Shown here piece by piece: positions 18,975 through 29,056 of a stretch of 64,000 nucleotides of DNA (the first letter of the stretch is position 1; each line of letters opens with the position of its first letter). This DNA comes from Clostridiales bacterium. GTDB lineage: Bacteria; Bacillota; Clostridia; Oscillospirales; Feifaniaceae. The notes beneath the pieces are model-generated. The model saw nothing but the letters and a program-made list of their open reading frames with translations. It searched no databases and had not been told where the DNA came from. Position numbers and translations under genes: made by a program. The stretch spans positions 24,811 to 88,810 of the forward strand of contig JAAYBB010000066.1 in NCBI GenBank assembly GCA_012719075.1, written 5' to 3'.

Positions 18975-19904
18975 CTATTCCCAGTGGTTGATGGCCCGCA
19001 GCACACGGACGTCCAGCTCCTCGGCCGAGTTGTAGCCCATCATCTTCATGCGGGCGTTCATGGCGGCCACCTCGATGATCGTGGACAGGTTGCGCCCGGG
19101 GCGCACCGGCACCGTCATCGAGGGCACCTTGACGCCGAGGATTTCGTAGTACTGGTCCTCCATGCCCAGGCGGTCGTAGACCTTGTGTTCGTCCCAGAGC
19201 TCCAGCTGGGCCACCAGCAGCACGTTTTCATGCAGCTTGACGGCGCTCATGCCGAACAGGTTGCGCACATTGAGCACGCCGATGCCGCGGATTTCGATAA
19301 AGTGCCGGATGGTCTCGGGCGCGGTGCCCTGTAGCATGCCGGTGGGCAGCCGCTTGATCTCCACCGCGTCGTCGGCCACCAGCCGGTGGCCGCGCTTGAT
19401 CAGCTCCACCGCCGTCTCGCTCTTGCCGATGCCGCTCTGCCCGACCATCAGCACCCCCCAGCCGTAAACCTCCATCAGCACGCCGTGCACCAGCTCCCTG
19501 GGGGCCAGCATCACGCTGAGGTACTCGAACACCTGCGAGGTCAGCACGGTGGAGCTGCGGTAGGAGCGCAGCACCGGCATCTCGTGCTGCAGCGCCAGCT
19601 CCATCAGCTCGGGCACCGGCACCACGCCGCGGGCCAGCAGCACGCCGGGCGGCTTGCGCACGAACATGGCCTCCACCCGCTCCCGGCGCACCTCGGACGC
19701 CATGGTGCTCAGATAGGCCATCTCGCTGCGGCTGATCAGCAGCATGCGCTTGTTGTCGAAGTAGTCGGTAAAGCCGGCCAGCGCCAGCCCGGGGCGGTTG
19801 AGGTCGGCGCGGTAGACCGGGATGTCCTCCCCGCCCTCCGGCATGTAGAGCTCCTCGAGCCCAAAGGTCTCGACGATGTCGCCGAGCAAGACAGCGTACT
19901 GCAT
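18975..19904 (-). CDS. hprK: HPr kinase/phosphorylase
   Basis: Walker A GQSGIGKSETAVELIKRGHRLVADDAVEI; EIRGIGVLNVRNLFG signature. Confidence 0.96.
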   Translation of the reverse strand: MQYAVLLGDIVETFGLEELYMPEGGEDIPVYRADLNRPGLALAGFTDYFDNKRMLLISRSEMAYLSTMASEVRRERVEAMFVRKPPGVLLARGVVPVPELMELALQHEMPVLRSYRSSTVLTSQVFEYLSVMLAPRELVHGVLMEVYGWGVLMVGQSGIGKSETAVELIKRGHRLVADDAVEIKRLPTGMLQGTAPETIRHFIEIRGIGVLNVRNLFGMSAVKLHENVLLVAQLELWDEHKVYDRLGMEDQYYEILGVKVPSMTVPVRPGRNLSTIIEVAAMNARMKMMGYNSAEELDVRVLRAINHWE

Positions 19905-20431
19905 AGGCCCTCCGATGGTCGATGGTTCACTATAAGCGGCAGGCCGCTTTAATATGAGTATTATAGACGATTTTCCCGCCGCGCACAACAGCGGGCGGAA
20001 AATTGCGCCGGTTGGGGACGCCGGGGGGGCGTCCATGGAGGGGGGGGGGTGGGCCACCCGGGGAGACGGGGCGGCTGTCTGTGGAGACAGGGTGGTTGCC
20101 TGTGAAACGGCGCGGGTCCGCTGGTGGGGGGGCCCCGGGATAGCCAACGGCTGGCAGGCCCACCCGGGGACCCGCAACCGCTGCACAACCGCCAAATTCC
20201 GTGCCCACAGGGCGTCTTTGAAGACGGGCGCCGCCCCCTGTCCCAACCCGCCCGCAGTCGGTCATCTGCGCGCTTTCCACCGGCCTGTTCGCGCCCGTCG
20301 GCACAGGGGTTGTGCACGGCGCTGCAAATAGCGGGCGACACGGCCCTTTGGCCATGCCGCCCGCGGCTTATCGCCTGCCTCATCCGGCGCGCATCCACAG
20401 AGACGCCCGCTTGCAAGGCAGGCGCTTCGGT

Positions 20432-21196
20432 TCAGATGGTGGTCCAGCCGCCGTCAATCGTCAGGAGCTGACCGGTGGTGTAGCTCGAGGCATCCGAGGC
20501 GAAATAGACCAGCGCGCCGTCCAGCTCGCCGGCGCGGCCCGCACGCTTCATGGGGCAGTAGGCGTCGAGCACCTGCTGGAACGCGGGGTTCTCCAAAATC
20601 GCCTCGGTCAGCTCGGAGGGGAAGTAGGCCGGTCCGATGGCGTTGACGGTGATGTTGTGCTGCGCCCACTCGTTGGCCAGGTCCTTGGTCAGCATGTGCA
20701 CGGCGCCCTTGGTTGCGCAGTAGGCGCTCAGGCCGGCGCCCGGCATCGCCACACTGCTGTGAATCGAACCGATGTTGATGATCTTGCCGTACTTGCGGGC
20801 GATCATGCCCCTGCCGAACTCCCTGCTCGCGAAGTAAACCCCGTTGACGTTGACATCCATGGTCCACTTCCAGGTCTCATCATCCTGGTCTTCGGCGGGC
20901 ACGATCGAGCCCACGCCCGCGTTGTTCACGAGGATGTCCACCTTGCCAAACGCCTCTTCAACCACCTGAACGGCTTTTTTCAACGCCGCGGTGTCGGTCA
21001 CGTCACAGGGGACCGCGATGCAGCGCACACCCAGCGCCTCAATTTCCGCCTTTACCGTCTCGAGCTTCCCCACTCTGCGGGCCAGCAGCGCAATGTCGGC
21101 CCCCTGGCGGGCAAGTGCCCTGGCGAATTGTACACCCAGCCCCGAGGAGGCCCCGGTGACGACTGCGGATTTTCCTGTCAGATCAAATAAACCCAT
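20432..21196 (-). CDS. SDR family oxidoreductase
   Basis: TGASSGLGVQFA; VNNAGVG; YCATKGAVHMLTKDLANEW. Confidence 0.93.
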   Translation of the reverse strand: MGLFDLTGKSAVVTGASSGLGVQFARALARQGADIALLARRVGKLETVKAEIEALGVRCIAVPCDVTDTAALKKAVQVVEEAFGKVDILVNNAGVGSIVPAEDQDDETWKWTMDVNVNGVYFASREFGRGMIARKYGKIINIGSIHSSVAMPGAGLSAYCATKGAVHMLTKDLANEWAQHNITVNAIGPAYFPSELTEAILENPAFQQVLDAYCPMKRAGRAGELDGALVYFASDASSYTTGQLLTIDGGWTTI

Positions 21197-21645
21197 GAGA
21201 TTGTCTGCCTTTCGCTAAATGTGCATGACCGGACAACGCCCACATCTGCTCAAAACATTCCTCAGTTGGGGGGTTGTCATGTTAAAATCCACCGTGACAA
21301 CCCGTTTGGCGGTGTGGGTCGGGCAGGAGGGGACTCGTCCTGCCCGCCGGCATGCCTGAAGATTTCCCGTGCTATTTTTTCACCGGCCGGCAAAAATATG
21401 CCTATTTGCGGCATTTCGCGCACACGGATGCACACCTGTTCTCCACCCCAAGGGTCGCGCATGCAAAACGGCAAAACGCTTTTTCGACGTGCGTCAAACG
21501 GGCATCGCCAAGGCGGCGCCGAATGCCCTGGTCGATGCAGAGGCCGTTGCGATTTCCCGGGCGTTGCCCGACTCGTTCTTCTCACTGTAAAGGGAGAGGC
21601 TGCGGACCGCGGGCCGCAACCTCTCATGGAAACAGCAAATAAGAC

Positions 21646-21683
21646 GGCGCCTTGTCCGCGTGGCAAAGGCCACACAAGGCGCC
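21646..21683. repeat. Inverted repeat with perfect 10-bp outer stem
   Basis: ggcgccttgt...acaaggcgcc, with inner tggcaaaggcca pairing. Confidence 0.8.
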
Positions 21684-21856
21684 GCAGGGTCATGGGGTCA
21701 TGCGGGCAGTTTCTCCGGGCAGCGGCCCCCAAAGGGCCAACGGCCAAGCCGGCCATCACCCGGCCGGCCCATTGAACAAAGGGTCACGGGCGCAGCGCCC
21801 TTTGCCGTCTGGCAAACCTCCGCAGCGGCCGCCCGATCCAAGTGCCTTCGCCCCGC

Positions 21857-22045
21857 CTATACCGCGCGGGTGACCTTGCCCGACCGCATACAGCGGGTGC
21901 AGGCATGGATGTGCCTCGGCGATCCGTCCACCAGCGCCTTCACCCGCTTGACATTGGGCTTGAAGGTGCGGTTGGAGCGCCTGTGCGAGTGGGACACCTT
22001 GATGCCGAAGGCAACGCCCTTGCCGCAAATTTCACATTTGGCCAT
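21857..22045 (-). CDS. rpmB: 50S ribosomal protein L28
   Basis: MAKCEICGKGVAFGIKVSHSHRRSNRTFKPNVKRV...HACTRCMRSGKV. Confidence 0.96.
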   Translation of the reverse strand: MAKCEICGKGVAFGIKVSHSHRRSNRTFKPNVKRVKALVDGSPRHIHACTRCMRSGKVTRAV

Positions 22046-22169
22046 CTCTATTTCCTCCCATGCAGCAGCGCTGCGTTCAATTCAAATCAGGTTTTGCCCT
22101 CGCCCATGCCCCCGGGCGGGCAACGGAAGATATTATACCGTATCCTTTGGAAAAAATCAAGCGGGCGCC

Positions 22170-22787
22170 TCACCCGTATTTTTCCTCGTTCTCGTGCCGC
22201 TTGAAATCCAGCCTGGGCTCGGTCTTGCGCCGCAGGCGCTTGAAGTTGTCGCGGTGGAAGAACACCAGCAGCCAGCAGAGCATGACCGCGTAGATGTGCA
22301 GGCGCGGAATGTCGGGCCGGAAGTAGTACGATGCGACGGGCAGCGCCCAGCAGCCGATCGAGGTGGCCAGCGCGGCATAGCGCGTGACCAGCATGATCAC
22401 GATCCAGGCCGCCAGATAGCACAGCGCAATGCGGATGTCGATGGCCAAAAAGACCCCCCCGAGCGTCGCGGCGCACTTGCCGCCCTTGAGTCCGAAGTAC
22501 AGCGGGTAGCGGTGCCCGATAAAGGCCCCCGCGCCGGCCAGCAGCGCGCCGTCCCCCGGGGAAATGCGCCCGCCGATGTAGACGGCCAGCGCCCCTTTGA
22601 GCACGTCCCCGAGCAGCGTGAGGACGCCGGCCTTCCAGCCCAGGTTGCGGGCGACGTTGCTGGCCCCGGCGTTGCCGCTGCCGTAGCTGCGGATGTCGCC
22701 CCGCCCCGCGAATTTGGACACCAGCAGGGCAAAGCTGACGCTGCCGATCAGGTAGCCCACAATCATGGCGATCAGTTCGTTACTCAC
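22170..22787 (-). CDS. plsY: Glycerol-3-phosphate acyltransferase
   Basis: GYLIGSVSFALL; SGNAGASNVARNLG; GHRYPLYFGLKGGKCAAT. Confidence 0.95.
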   Translation of the reverse strand: MSNELIAMIVGYLIGSVSFALLVSKFAGRGDIRSYGSGNAGASNVARNLGWKAGVLTLLGDVLKGALAVYIGGRISPGDGALLAGAGAFIGHRYPLYFGLKGGKCAATLGGVFLAIDIRIALCYLAAWIVIMLVTRYAALATSIGCWALPVASYYFRPDIPRLHIYAVMLCWLLVFFHRDNFKRLRRKTEPRLDFKRHENEEKYG

Positions 22788-22833
22788 CGTATTCCCCCTC
22801 TTTTGGACAGGGCGGCGTCCGGGCGGTCACCGC

Positions 22834-24156
22834 CTAGGAGTCGCCGCGCTCCCGGATGATAAAGCGAATGGAGGTCCCCTCCAGGCCAAAGACCGAGCGG
22901 ATCTGATTTTCAAGATAGCGCTGATAGGAGAAGTGGAAGAGCTCGGCCTTGTTGCAGAAGATCACAAAGGTGGGCGGCTGGATGCCGACCTGGGTCATGT
23001 AGAGCACCTTGAGCCGCTTTCCACGGTCGGTGGGCGGCTGCACCTTGAGCGTCGCGTCGGCCAGCACCTCGTTGAGCCGCCCGGTCGAAATCCGGGTGCA
23101 GCTCTGCCGGTACACCTCGTTGATGAGCTCAAACAGGCGGGGCACCCGCTGCCCGGTCATGGCCGAGATGAACAAAATGGGGGCGTAGCTCATGAAGGCA
23201 AAGCGCTCCCGCACGTCCTTTGTCATCTCGTCCATCGTGCGGTGGTCCTTCTCCACGAGGTCCCACTTATTGATCACCAGTATGCAGGCCCGGCCCTGTT
23301 CATGCGCAAGGCCGGCCACCTTGGTGTCCTGCTCGGTCACGCCCTCGGTCGCGTCGATCAGAATCAGGCAGACGTCGGCGCGCTCGATGGCCAGGTTGGC
23401 GCGGATCACGCTGTAGCGCTCGATGTTCTCCTCGACCGAGCGCCGGCGGCGCAGGCCGGCCGTGTCGATGAAGACGTAGCGGCCGTGCTCGTTTTCAAAG
23501 GGCGAGTCGATGGCGTCCCGCGTGGTGCCGGCCACCTCCGACACGATGACCCGCTGCTCCCCCAAAATGCGGTTGACCAGCGAGGACTTGCCGGCATTGG
23601 GCTTGCCGATGACCGCCACGCGGATGACCGACTCGTCCTCCTGCTCGCCCTCCTGGACAGGCAGTCTGCGCACAATCTCGTCCAGCAGGTCGCCGGTGCC
23701 CAGCCCGTGCACCGAGGAGACCGGGTGGGGGTCCCCCAGGCCGAGGTTGTAAAACTCGTAGACGTCGGGCGGCGTCGGCCCGGTCTGGTCGACCTTGTTG
23801 ACGGCCAGCACCACCTCTTTTTGCGCCTTGAGCAGCCGTTCGGCCACGGCCTGGTCGGCCGCGGTCACGCCGGTTGAGACGTCGGTCAGCAGCAGCACGA
23901 GGTCGGCGGTTTCGATGGCGACCTCGGCCTGCAGGCGCATGTCGCGCAGCATGTCGTCGTCGGTCACCATCTCGATGCCGCCGGTGTCGATCAGCGTAAA
24001 GCTGCGCCCGCTCCAGCTGCACTCGCCGTAAATCCGGTCGCGCGTAACGCCCGGCGTGTCCTCGACGATCGAGAGCCGCCGGCCGATCAGTTTGTTGAAC
24101 AGCGTAGATTTGCCCACGTTGGGGCGGCCCACAATGGCCACAATTGGTTTAGACAT
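22834..24156 (-). CDS. der: Ribosome biogenesis GTPase Der
   Basis: Two GTPase domains: GRPNVGKSTLFNKL and GKPNAGKSSLVNRI; C-terminal KH-like domain. Confidence 0.97.
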   Translation of the reverse strand: MSKPIVAIVGRPNVGKSTLFNKLIGRRLSIVEDTPGVTRDRIYGECSWSGRSFTLIDTGGIEMVTDDDMLRDMRLQAEVAIETADLVLLLTDVSTGVTAADQAVAERLLKAQKEVVLAVNKVDQTGPTPPDVYEFYNLGLGDPHPVSSVHGLGTGDLLDEIVRRLPVQEGEQEDESVIRVAVIGKPNAGKSSLVNRILGEQRVIVSEVAGTTRDAIDSPFENEHGRYVFIDTAGLRRRRSVEENIERYSVIRANLAIERADVCLILIDATEGVTEQDTKVAGLAHEQGRACILVINKWDLVEKDHRTMDEMTKDVRERFAFMSYAPILFISAMTGQRVPRLFELINEVYRQSCTRISTGRLNEVLADATLKVQPPTDRGKRLKVLYMTQVGIQPPTFVIFCNKAELFHFSYQRYLENQIRSVFGLEGTSIRFIIRERGDS

Positions 24157-24166
24157 CTTGATTGAT

Positions 24167-25483
24167 TTACTCCAAAAATTCTACGACCGGCTGGCCGGTC
24201 AGTGCTGCGATCAGCGCCGCGCCGCTGTTTTCGACCACCGCCACCGGCGCGCCCACCGCCCGCTCGAGCGCCTCCACCGAAAGGTCGTCCAGAAAGCAGG
24301 CGCGGTCGTAGCGCAGCATGGCGGCCGGCACCAGCAGCGCGTCCCCCACCTGGCGGCCCTGCAAACGGCGCAGGATGTCCCGCCCGGTCACAAGGCCGGC
24401 CACCGTGATGGTGCGGCCGAAAAAGTCGTTCTCGACCGGCAGCAGCGCTGCGGCCAGTCTATTATGACATCGATTGACCACGGCGTCAAACAGTTTTGAC
24501 AGCGTGGGCGCCGCCAGCGTCCCGGTCACGCCGGTCACGCGGCGCGGCGCGGGCGGCGGGATCAGCCCGGGCAGCGCCTGCTCCACCTCGTCGCAGAGCA
24601 TGGCCAGCATGCCGACGCCGTTTTCAAGCTGGAGAAACTCCTCGTAAAAGTCGTAGTCCGGGATGGGCAGCCCCGCCTGCAGCAGCAGCTCGTCGGAGGG
24701 GTAGACCGTGCGCCGCCCCGTTTGCCCGAGGGCCCGCTCGCCCGCCGCGAGCACGCGGCGGCAGAGGTCCTGTGCCTGCGCCTGCGTGAAGGGCTCGAGC
24801 GGGTACAGCCCCTGCCGGTGGGCGGTCAGCCCGGCCGGCACCACCGCAATGCTGTCCACCGACGGCCCGAGGTCCAGCAGGTCGCACAGCGTGCGGCTGA
24901 GCTCCTCGCCGTCGTTGAGGCCGCTGCAGGCCACGATCTGGCAGTTGAGCGAGAGCCCGGCCTGCGCAAAGCGCCGAAGGTACCCGAGGCTCTCGCCGCC
25001 CTTGGGGTTGCCCAGCATCAGGCTGCGCAGCGACGGGTTGGTCGTGTGCACCGACACGTTGATGGGGCTGATGCGGTAGTCGATCATGCGGGAGACCTCC
25101 CGCTCGCTCAGGTTGGTCAGGCTGATGTAGTTGCCCATGAGGAAGGAGAGCCGCGCGTCGTCGTCCTTGAAGTAGAGCGTCTCGCGCATGCCCTTTGGCA
25201 GCTGGTCGACAAAGCAGAACAGGCAGTTGTTGTCGCAGCTGCGCTCGTCGTCCATCAAAAAGCGCTCAAAGGTCAGGTCGAGGTCGGCGTAGCGGGCCTT
25301 TTTGACCCTGAGCTCCAGCCGCCGCTGCCCGCGCAGCACCGTCAGCAGCGGGTCGCCGGCCGCCGAGTGGTGCATGTAGTCGAGCACGTCGGCAAGCGCG
25401 TACCCGTCGATGGCCAGCAGCCGGTCCCCCGGCAGCAGCAGCCCCGCGCAGGGGCTGTCGGCCGGAATGTCGCGAACCTGCAT
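24167..25483 (-). CDS. DUF512 family protein (PDZ + radical-SAM-like)
   Basis: CDNNCLFCFVDQLPKGMRETLYFKDDDARLSFLMGNYISLTNL. Confidence 0.93.
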   Translation of the reverse strand: MQVRDIPADSPCAGLLLPGDRLLAIDGYALADVLDYMHHSAAGDPLLTVLRGQRRLELRVKKARYADLDLTFERFLMDDERSCDNNCLFCFVDQLPKGMRETLYFKDDDARLSFLMGNYISLTNLSEREVSRMIDYRISPINVSVHTTNPSLRSLMLGNPKGGESLGYLRRFAQAGLSLNCQIVACSGLNDGEELSRTLCDLLDLGPSVDSIAVVPAGLTAHRQGLYPLEPFTQAQAQDLCRRVLAAGERALGQTGRRTVYPSDELLLQAGLPIPDYDFYEEFLQLENGVGMLAMLCDEVEQALPGLIPPPAPRRVTGVTGTLAAPTLSKLFDAVVNRCHNRLAAALLPVENDFFGRTITVAGLVTGRDILRRLQGRQVGDALLVPAAMLRYDRACFLDDLSVEALERAVGAPVAVVENSGAALIAALTGQPVVEFLE

Positions 25484-25575
25484 GTCCAGCGCCCCTCACC
25501 TCCCCTCTCCCGTCGGTCTGCGGCACCGGCGCCGCCCTTGGCCCTAGCATGCCCCGCCGCAGGCCCGAACATGAC

Positions 25576-25601
25576 AAAAAAGCGGGGACACCCCGCTTTT
25601 G
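25576..25601 (-). terminator. Rho-independent terminator after rpmF
   Basis: aaaagcgggg-aca-ccccgctttt. Confidence 0.6.
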
Positions 25602-25686
25602 CCTTCGGTCTTTTGTAGATCCCGAGAGCTTACAGGCCGCCCGGAGGGTCCCCCGGTCATCCCCAAGTCCCTTTCGATCCGGAGCT

Positions 25687-25872
25687 TCAGTCCTCCGACT
25701 TGACGACAACGGCCCTGCCGTCGTAAAAGCCGCAGTGGGAACACACCCTGTGGGGAGCGGTCAGCTCCTTGCACTCCCTGCAGCGCACGAGGGCGGGGGG
25801 CTTCAGCTTCCAGACCGCGCTGCGCCGCTTGTGCTTGCGCGCCTTGGACGTATAATGCTTCGGTACGGCCAT
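25687..25872 (-). CDS. rpmF: 50S ribosomal protein L32
   Basis: MAVPKHYTSKARKHKRRS...CRECKELTAPHRVCSHCGFYDGR. Confidence 0.95.
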   Translation of the reverse strand: MAVPKHYTSKARKHKRRSAVWKLKPPALVRCRECKELTAPHRVCSHCGFYDGRAVVVKSED

Positions 25873-25899
25873 GATGTCACCTCCCGGGGGGAATATTGT

Positions 25900-26412
25900 T
25901 TATCCGTTGTTTTCGGTGTCCGTAAGGGCTTGCAGCCCCTGCCAGCGCGGATCGATACGCCTGTGGTCGCAGCCGCACTCGCCGCTGTTCAAATCCGCGC
26001 CGCAGATGGGGCAAAGTCCCTTGCACGCCTCGCTGCAAAGCTGCTTGCTCGGCAGCTCCAGCAGAAGGGCGGTCTGCGCCAGGTGGTCCAGATCCAGCTC
26101 CTCGTTTTCGGCACGGACGAGCTTTTCGCTCTCCTCGGCATCGGGTTCTGCCGAGACCATGGACGAAAACGCAATGGAAAACGGCCGCTCAAACCGCTGG
26201 TTGCAGCGGTCACAGCGCAGCTGTAACACGCCGGAAATCGCAAACTCCAGCGTCACGGCGCCGTACGCCGAAAAGACGGCGCCGCACACCCGTACCGGCT
26301 GCGTCAACGGCCGCTCTCCGTAAGTCAGCTCGAGCCCGGACAAGTCGAGTTGTTCGTCGAATGTGATCCGCTCGTCGCTGTTTTTGAGCATGCTCGAAAT
26401 GGAAACCCTCAT
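25900..26412 (-). CDS. DUF177/YceD family protein
   Basis: LQLRCDRCNQRFERPF and CPICGADLNSGECGC; immediately upstream of rpmF. Confidence 0.88.
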   Translation of the reverse strand: MRVSISSMLKNSDERITFDEQLDLSGLELTYGERPLTQPVRVCGAVFSAYGAVTLEFAISGVLQLRCDRCNQRFERPFSIAFSSMVSAEPDAEESEKLVRAENEELDLDHLAQTALLLELPSKQLCSEACKGLCPICGADLNSGECGCDHRRIDPRWQGLQALTDTENNG

Positions 26413-26604
26413 GGTCGCACTCCCGTCGCAGGGCCAATCAAATGGGTGCAGGCCCCGCAGGCGCATTTTTCATTGTAGCAAACCAACTGCCCGGTTGTCA
26501 AGGGGCCAAATGGCCGTCCGCACAGCTTTTGCCGGCGTACCGGGACCACAGTGTATGCCGCCCCCCGCCGGATGGTGCCGGAGCTCTTCGGGCGGGCCCT
26601 TGGC

Positions 26605-27525
26605 CTACGCCTGTCCCGCAAACTTCTCCAGCACTGCCCTGTGGTAGGGCGTGGGGACGCCGGTCTGCTCCCCGAGCTCCACCATCCGGCCGACGACGTG
26701 GAACAGCTCGGTCCGGGCCGCCGGCTTTCCGCCGCTGAGGTCGCGGTAGAGCGAGGTCATGGTCTCGGGCGGCATCTTGGCAAACTCCGCAACGTACCGG
26801 TCGGCCGTGTCGGCCGGCAGCGCCACACCTCGGGCGGCGGCCACGGCGATCAGGTCCCCGATCACGGCGCGCAGCACCGCCTCGTGGCCGGGGTCCTCGT
26901 GCACGAGGCCGGCCGGGCCGTCGTAATGGCAGAAGACGACGCTGTTGCTGCACATGATGGCGTATTTGGACCAGCTGTCCAGCAGGATGTCCTGCGACAG
27001 AACGGTCTTGATCCCCGCGCCGTTGAGGAGCGCGGCCAGCTCTTCAAAGCCGGCCGGGCGGCTGCCGTCCTTCATGCCGAGGGCAATTCTGCACAGCCCG
27101 GCGCTCTGCACGATGTGCCCGGGCGCCTCCAGCCGGCTGAACACGTGGATGGTGCCGTCGGCCAGTACGCAGGGCGGCAGGTGGGGCGCCATCATCTCGG
27201 ACACCATGACGCCATTGAGCAGCGGGACCACAATGGTCTCGGGCCCGACCATCGGCGATATGGCCTCGCAGGCGGCCTGGAGGTCGTAGCCCTTGCAGGC
27301 CAGCAGCACGGCGTCCATGACGCCCAGCTCCTCCGCGCGGTCGGAGGCCATCTTTGGATGCGCCGTGAAGTCGCCCAGCGCGACTGACTGCACCCGCAGG
27401 CCGCCTTGGCGGATGGCCTCGAGGTTTTGCCCGCGGACATAAAAGTAGGTCTCGGGGTGGTGGTTTGCCAGCGCGCCGCCGACAATGCCGCCGACGCCGC
27501 CGATGCCAAATACGGCGATTTTCAT
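26605..27525 (-). CDS. 2-dehydropantoate 2-reductase family protein
   Basis: MKIAVFGIGGVGGIVGGAL Rossmann start; KYAIMCSNSVVFCH; PTPYHRAVLE. Confidence 0.88.
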   Translation of the reverse strand: MKIAVFGIGGVGGIVGGALANHHPETYFYVRGQNLEAIRQGGLRVQSVALGDFTAHPKMASDRAEELGVMDAVLLACKGYDLQAACEAISPMVGPETIVVPLLNGVMVSEMMAPHLPPCVLADGTIHVFSRLEAPGHIVQSAGLCRIALGMKDGSRPAGFEELAALLNGAGIKTVLSQDILLDSWSKYAIMCSNSVVFCHYDGPAGLVHEDPGHEAVLRAVIGDLIAVAAARGVALPADTADRYVAEFAKMPPETMTSLYRDLSGGKPAARTELFHVVGRMVELGEQTGVPTPYHRAVLEKFAGQA

Positions 27526-27630
27526 TACAACTCCTCCAAATACGGCGTTCGCTGCCGCCCAGAGCGGATTTTCTGCCGTTGTTTTCCAAAATTTTACCAC
27601 AGGCCCGCGCGCCGCGCAAGGGTGCCCCCC

Positions 27631-27724
27631 TGTCCGCGCGGTTTACATAAGGGGAGGGCGCTTTGGGCAGCAGCGCGATCAGCACGCCGAACCGCTTGTC
27701 CGCGAGGTTTACGTAGGGGGAGGG
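27631..27724. repeat. Imperfect 28-bp direct repeat
   Basis: tgtccgcgcggtttacataaggggaggg (27631) and tgtccgcgaggtttacgtagggggaggg (27697). Confidence 0.75.
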
Positions 27725-27982
27725 GCCGCGGACCCCTCCCCTGTCTGTCGCAAGGGGCAGCTTCTCCCGGTAGGCGGGTAGCGCCGCCCTGCTGTCAACT
27801 GTACAACATACTCGCCACTGCCTCTGCGGGACTGCGGTGCCGCTCCCGGCCCGCACGTCCATCCCTTAGGCGGTATCGATTGTCGCCATCTGCCCTGCAG
27901 TCGGAGCCACCCGAGTCCATCCCATGCGCACAGAGGAACCGTCTGTTGACCCTCAGCGGGACAGTGGCCGGGAAGCGCGCTG

Positions 27983-29056
27983 TTATAGGATGGGCATGTT
28001 TTGCTGCACAACAGACAGCATCACTGCGATGACAAGCCGTATTCCCGCTTCCGGCTGCCAAAGCCGCGCGCCGATCGGCAGATCTTTTCTGTGCAGCCGC
28101 CAGATTTTGAAGACATTGCCCGGCACCGCCCGGCTTTGCAGCTCCTCGCGCAGCGCCCGCAGCCTGCCCTCTATGTCGATCTTCAGGTTGTTTTCAAGAT
28201 GGTAGGCCTCCTGCGGGTCGTCGCTCCGGACGTCGGCGATGCACCAGCACCCATTTGCTTTTTCAAGCGTAAACGTATAGGTCGTCCACGAAAACCCAAC
28301 CAACTCGAGGTTGCCATACAGGGCGCTCTCCTCCTTCAGCAGCGTGACCGTCGCCGCACCGCCCGACACCCCGATCTCCGTGACCGTCGCTTGAATGCTG
28401 CGGATGTCCTGCCTGCCCGGATACTCCGGCCAGTTCATATATTCCTGTTCCCACCGCTTTTTAAACCGCAGGCGGTCCATAAAGTATGCCAGGCCAGGGG
28501 CCTGCTCCCCCGCCTTGAGGAAGCGCGAAAAGTCGTAGTCTTTCTGATCCCTGAAGTTTTTCTCTTCCAAAAAGAACAGGGCCTGCAACGTTGTCTCGAT
28601 GATCTCCTCATCCGAGCGATTGCCTGTGTAAAGTGCATCCACCTGTTGTTCCACCAGGACCTGCAGCTGGTAGTGCCGATCGTCGCCCAGCCCCTGGTTG
28701 GCCCGCAGTGCGACGATCTCGTCGGCGTCGAGCGAGAGCAGGTCCGCCAGCGCCCGCTCCTTCTCCAACACCAGCGCCCTGGTTGTCTCGAGCTCTTTGC
28801 GCTGCGCCGGCGTGATGTCGCGCGCCGGTTCGGTGTGCCCGACGTGTTCCTCTATCACAGGGGCCGGTGCACCGCTGTCCGCGATGCCCTCCGCAGATTC
28901 CCCTGCAACCTGCTGCCGCAGCTCCACCCCGGCGGTCTGCTCCGCAAAGGAGGGCTTCACGCCGGGCTGCGCGGCCGCTGGTGCGGCTGGCCATACAAGC
29001 CACGCCGCCAGCGCCGCCACAAGCAGCCGGGCGGCCCTTTTTTTCCGTTCCTGCAC
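27983..29056 (-). CDS. Secreted protein resembling the N-terminal region of amidase-domain proteins; possibly truncated
   Basis: Signal peptide RLLVAALAAWLVWPAAPAAAQ; FLEEKNFRDQKDYDFSRFL; SWTTYTFTLEKANGCWCIADVRSDDPQEAY; the ORF stops where a C-terminal domain would be expected; start uncertain (GTG at 29056 or 29065). Confidence 0.6.
   Translation of the reverse strand: MQERKKRAARLLVAALAAWLVWPAAPAAAQPGVKPSFAEQTAGVELRQQVAGESAEGIADSGAPAPVIEEHVGHTEPARDITPAQRKELETTRALVLEKERALADLLSLDADEIVALRANQGLGDDRHYQLQVLVEQQVDALYTGNRSDEEIIETTLQALFFLEEKNFRDQKDYDFSRFLKAGEQAPGLAYFMDRLRFKKRWEQEYMNWPEYPGRQDIRSIQATVTEIGVSGGAATVTLLKEESALYGNLELVGFSWTTYTFTLEKANGCWCIADVRSDDPQEAYHLENNLKIDIEGRLRALREELQSRAVPGNVFKIWRLHRKDLPIGARLWQPEAGIRLVIAVMLSVVQQNMPIL

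Noticed and set aside
19954-20471. Several 115-150-aa ORFs between hprK and the SDR gene
   Set aside because: Low-complexity, G/P/R rich, no RBS or recognisable family
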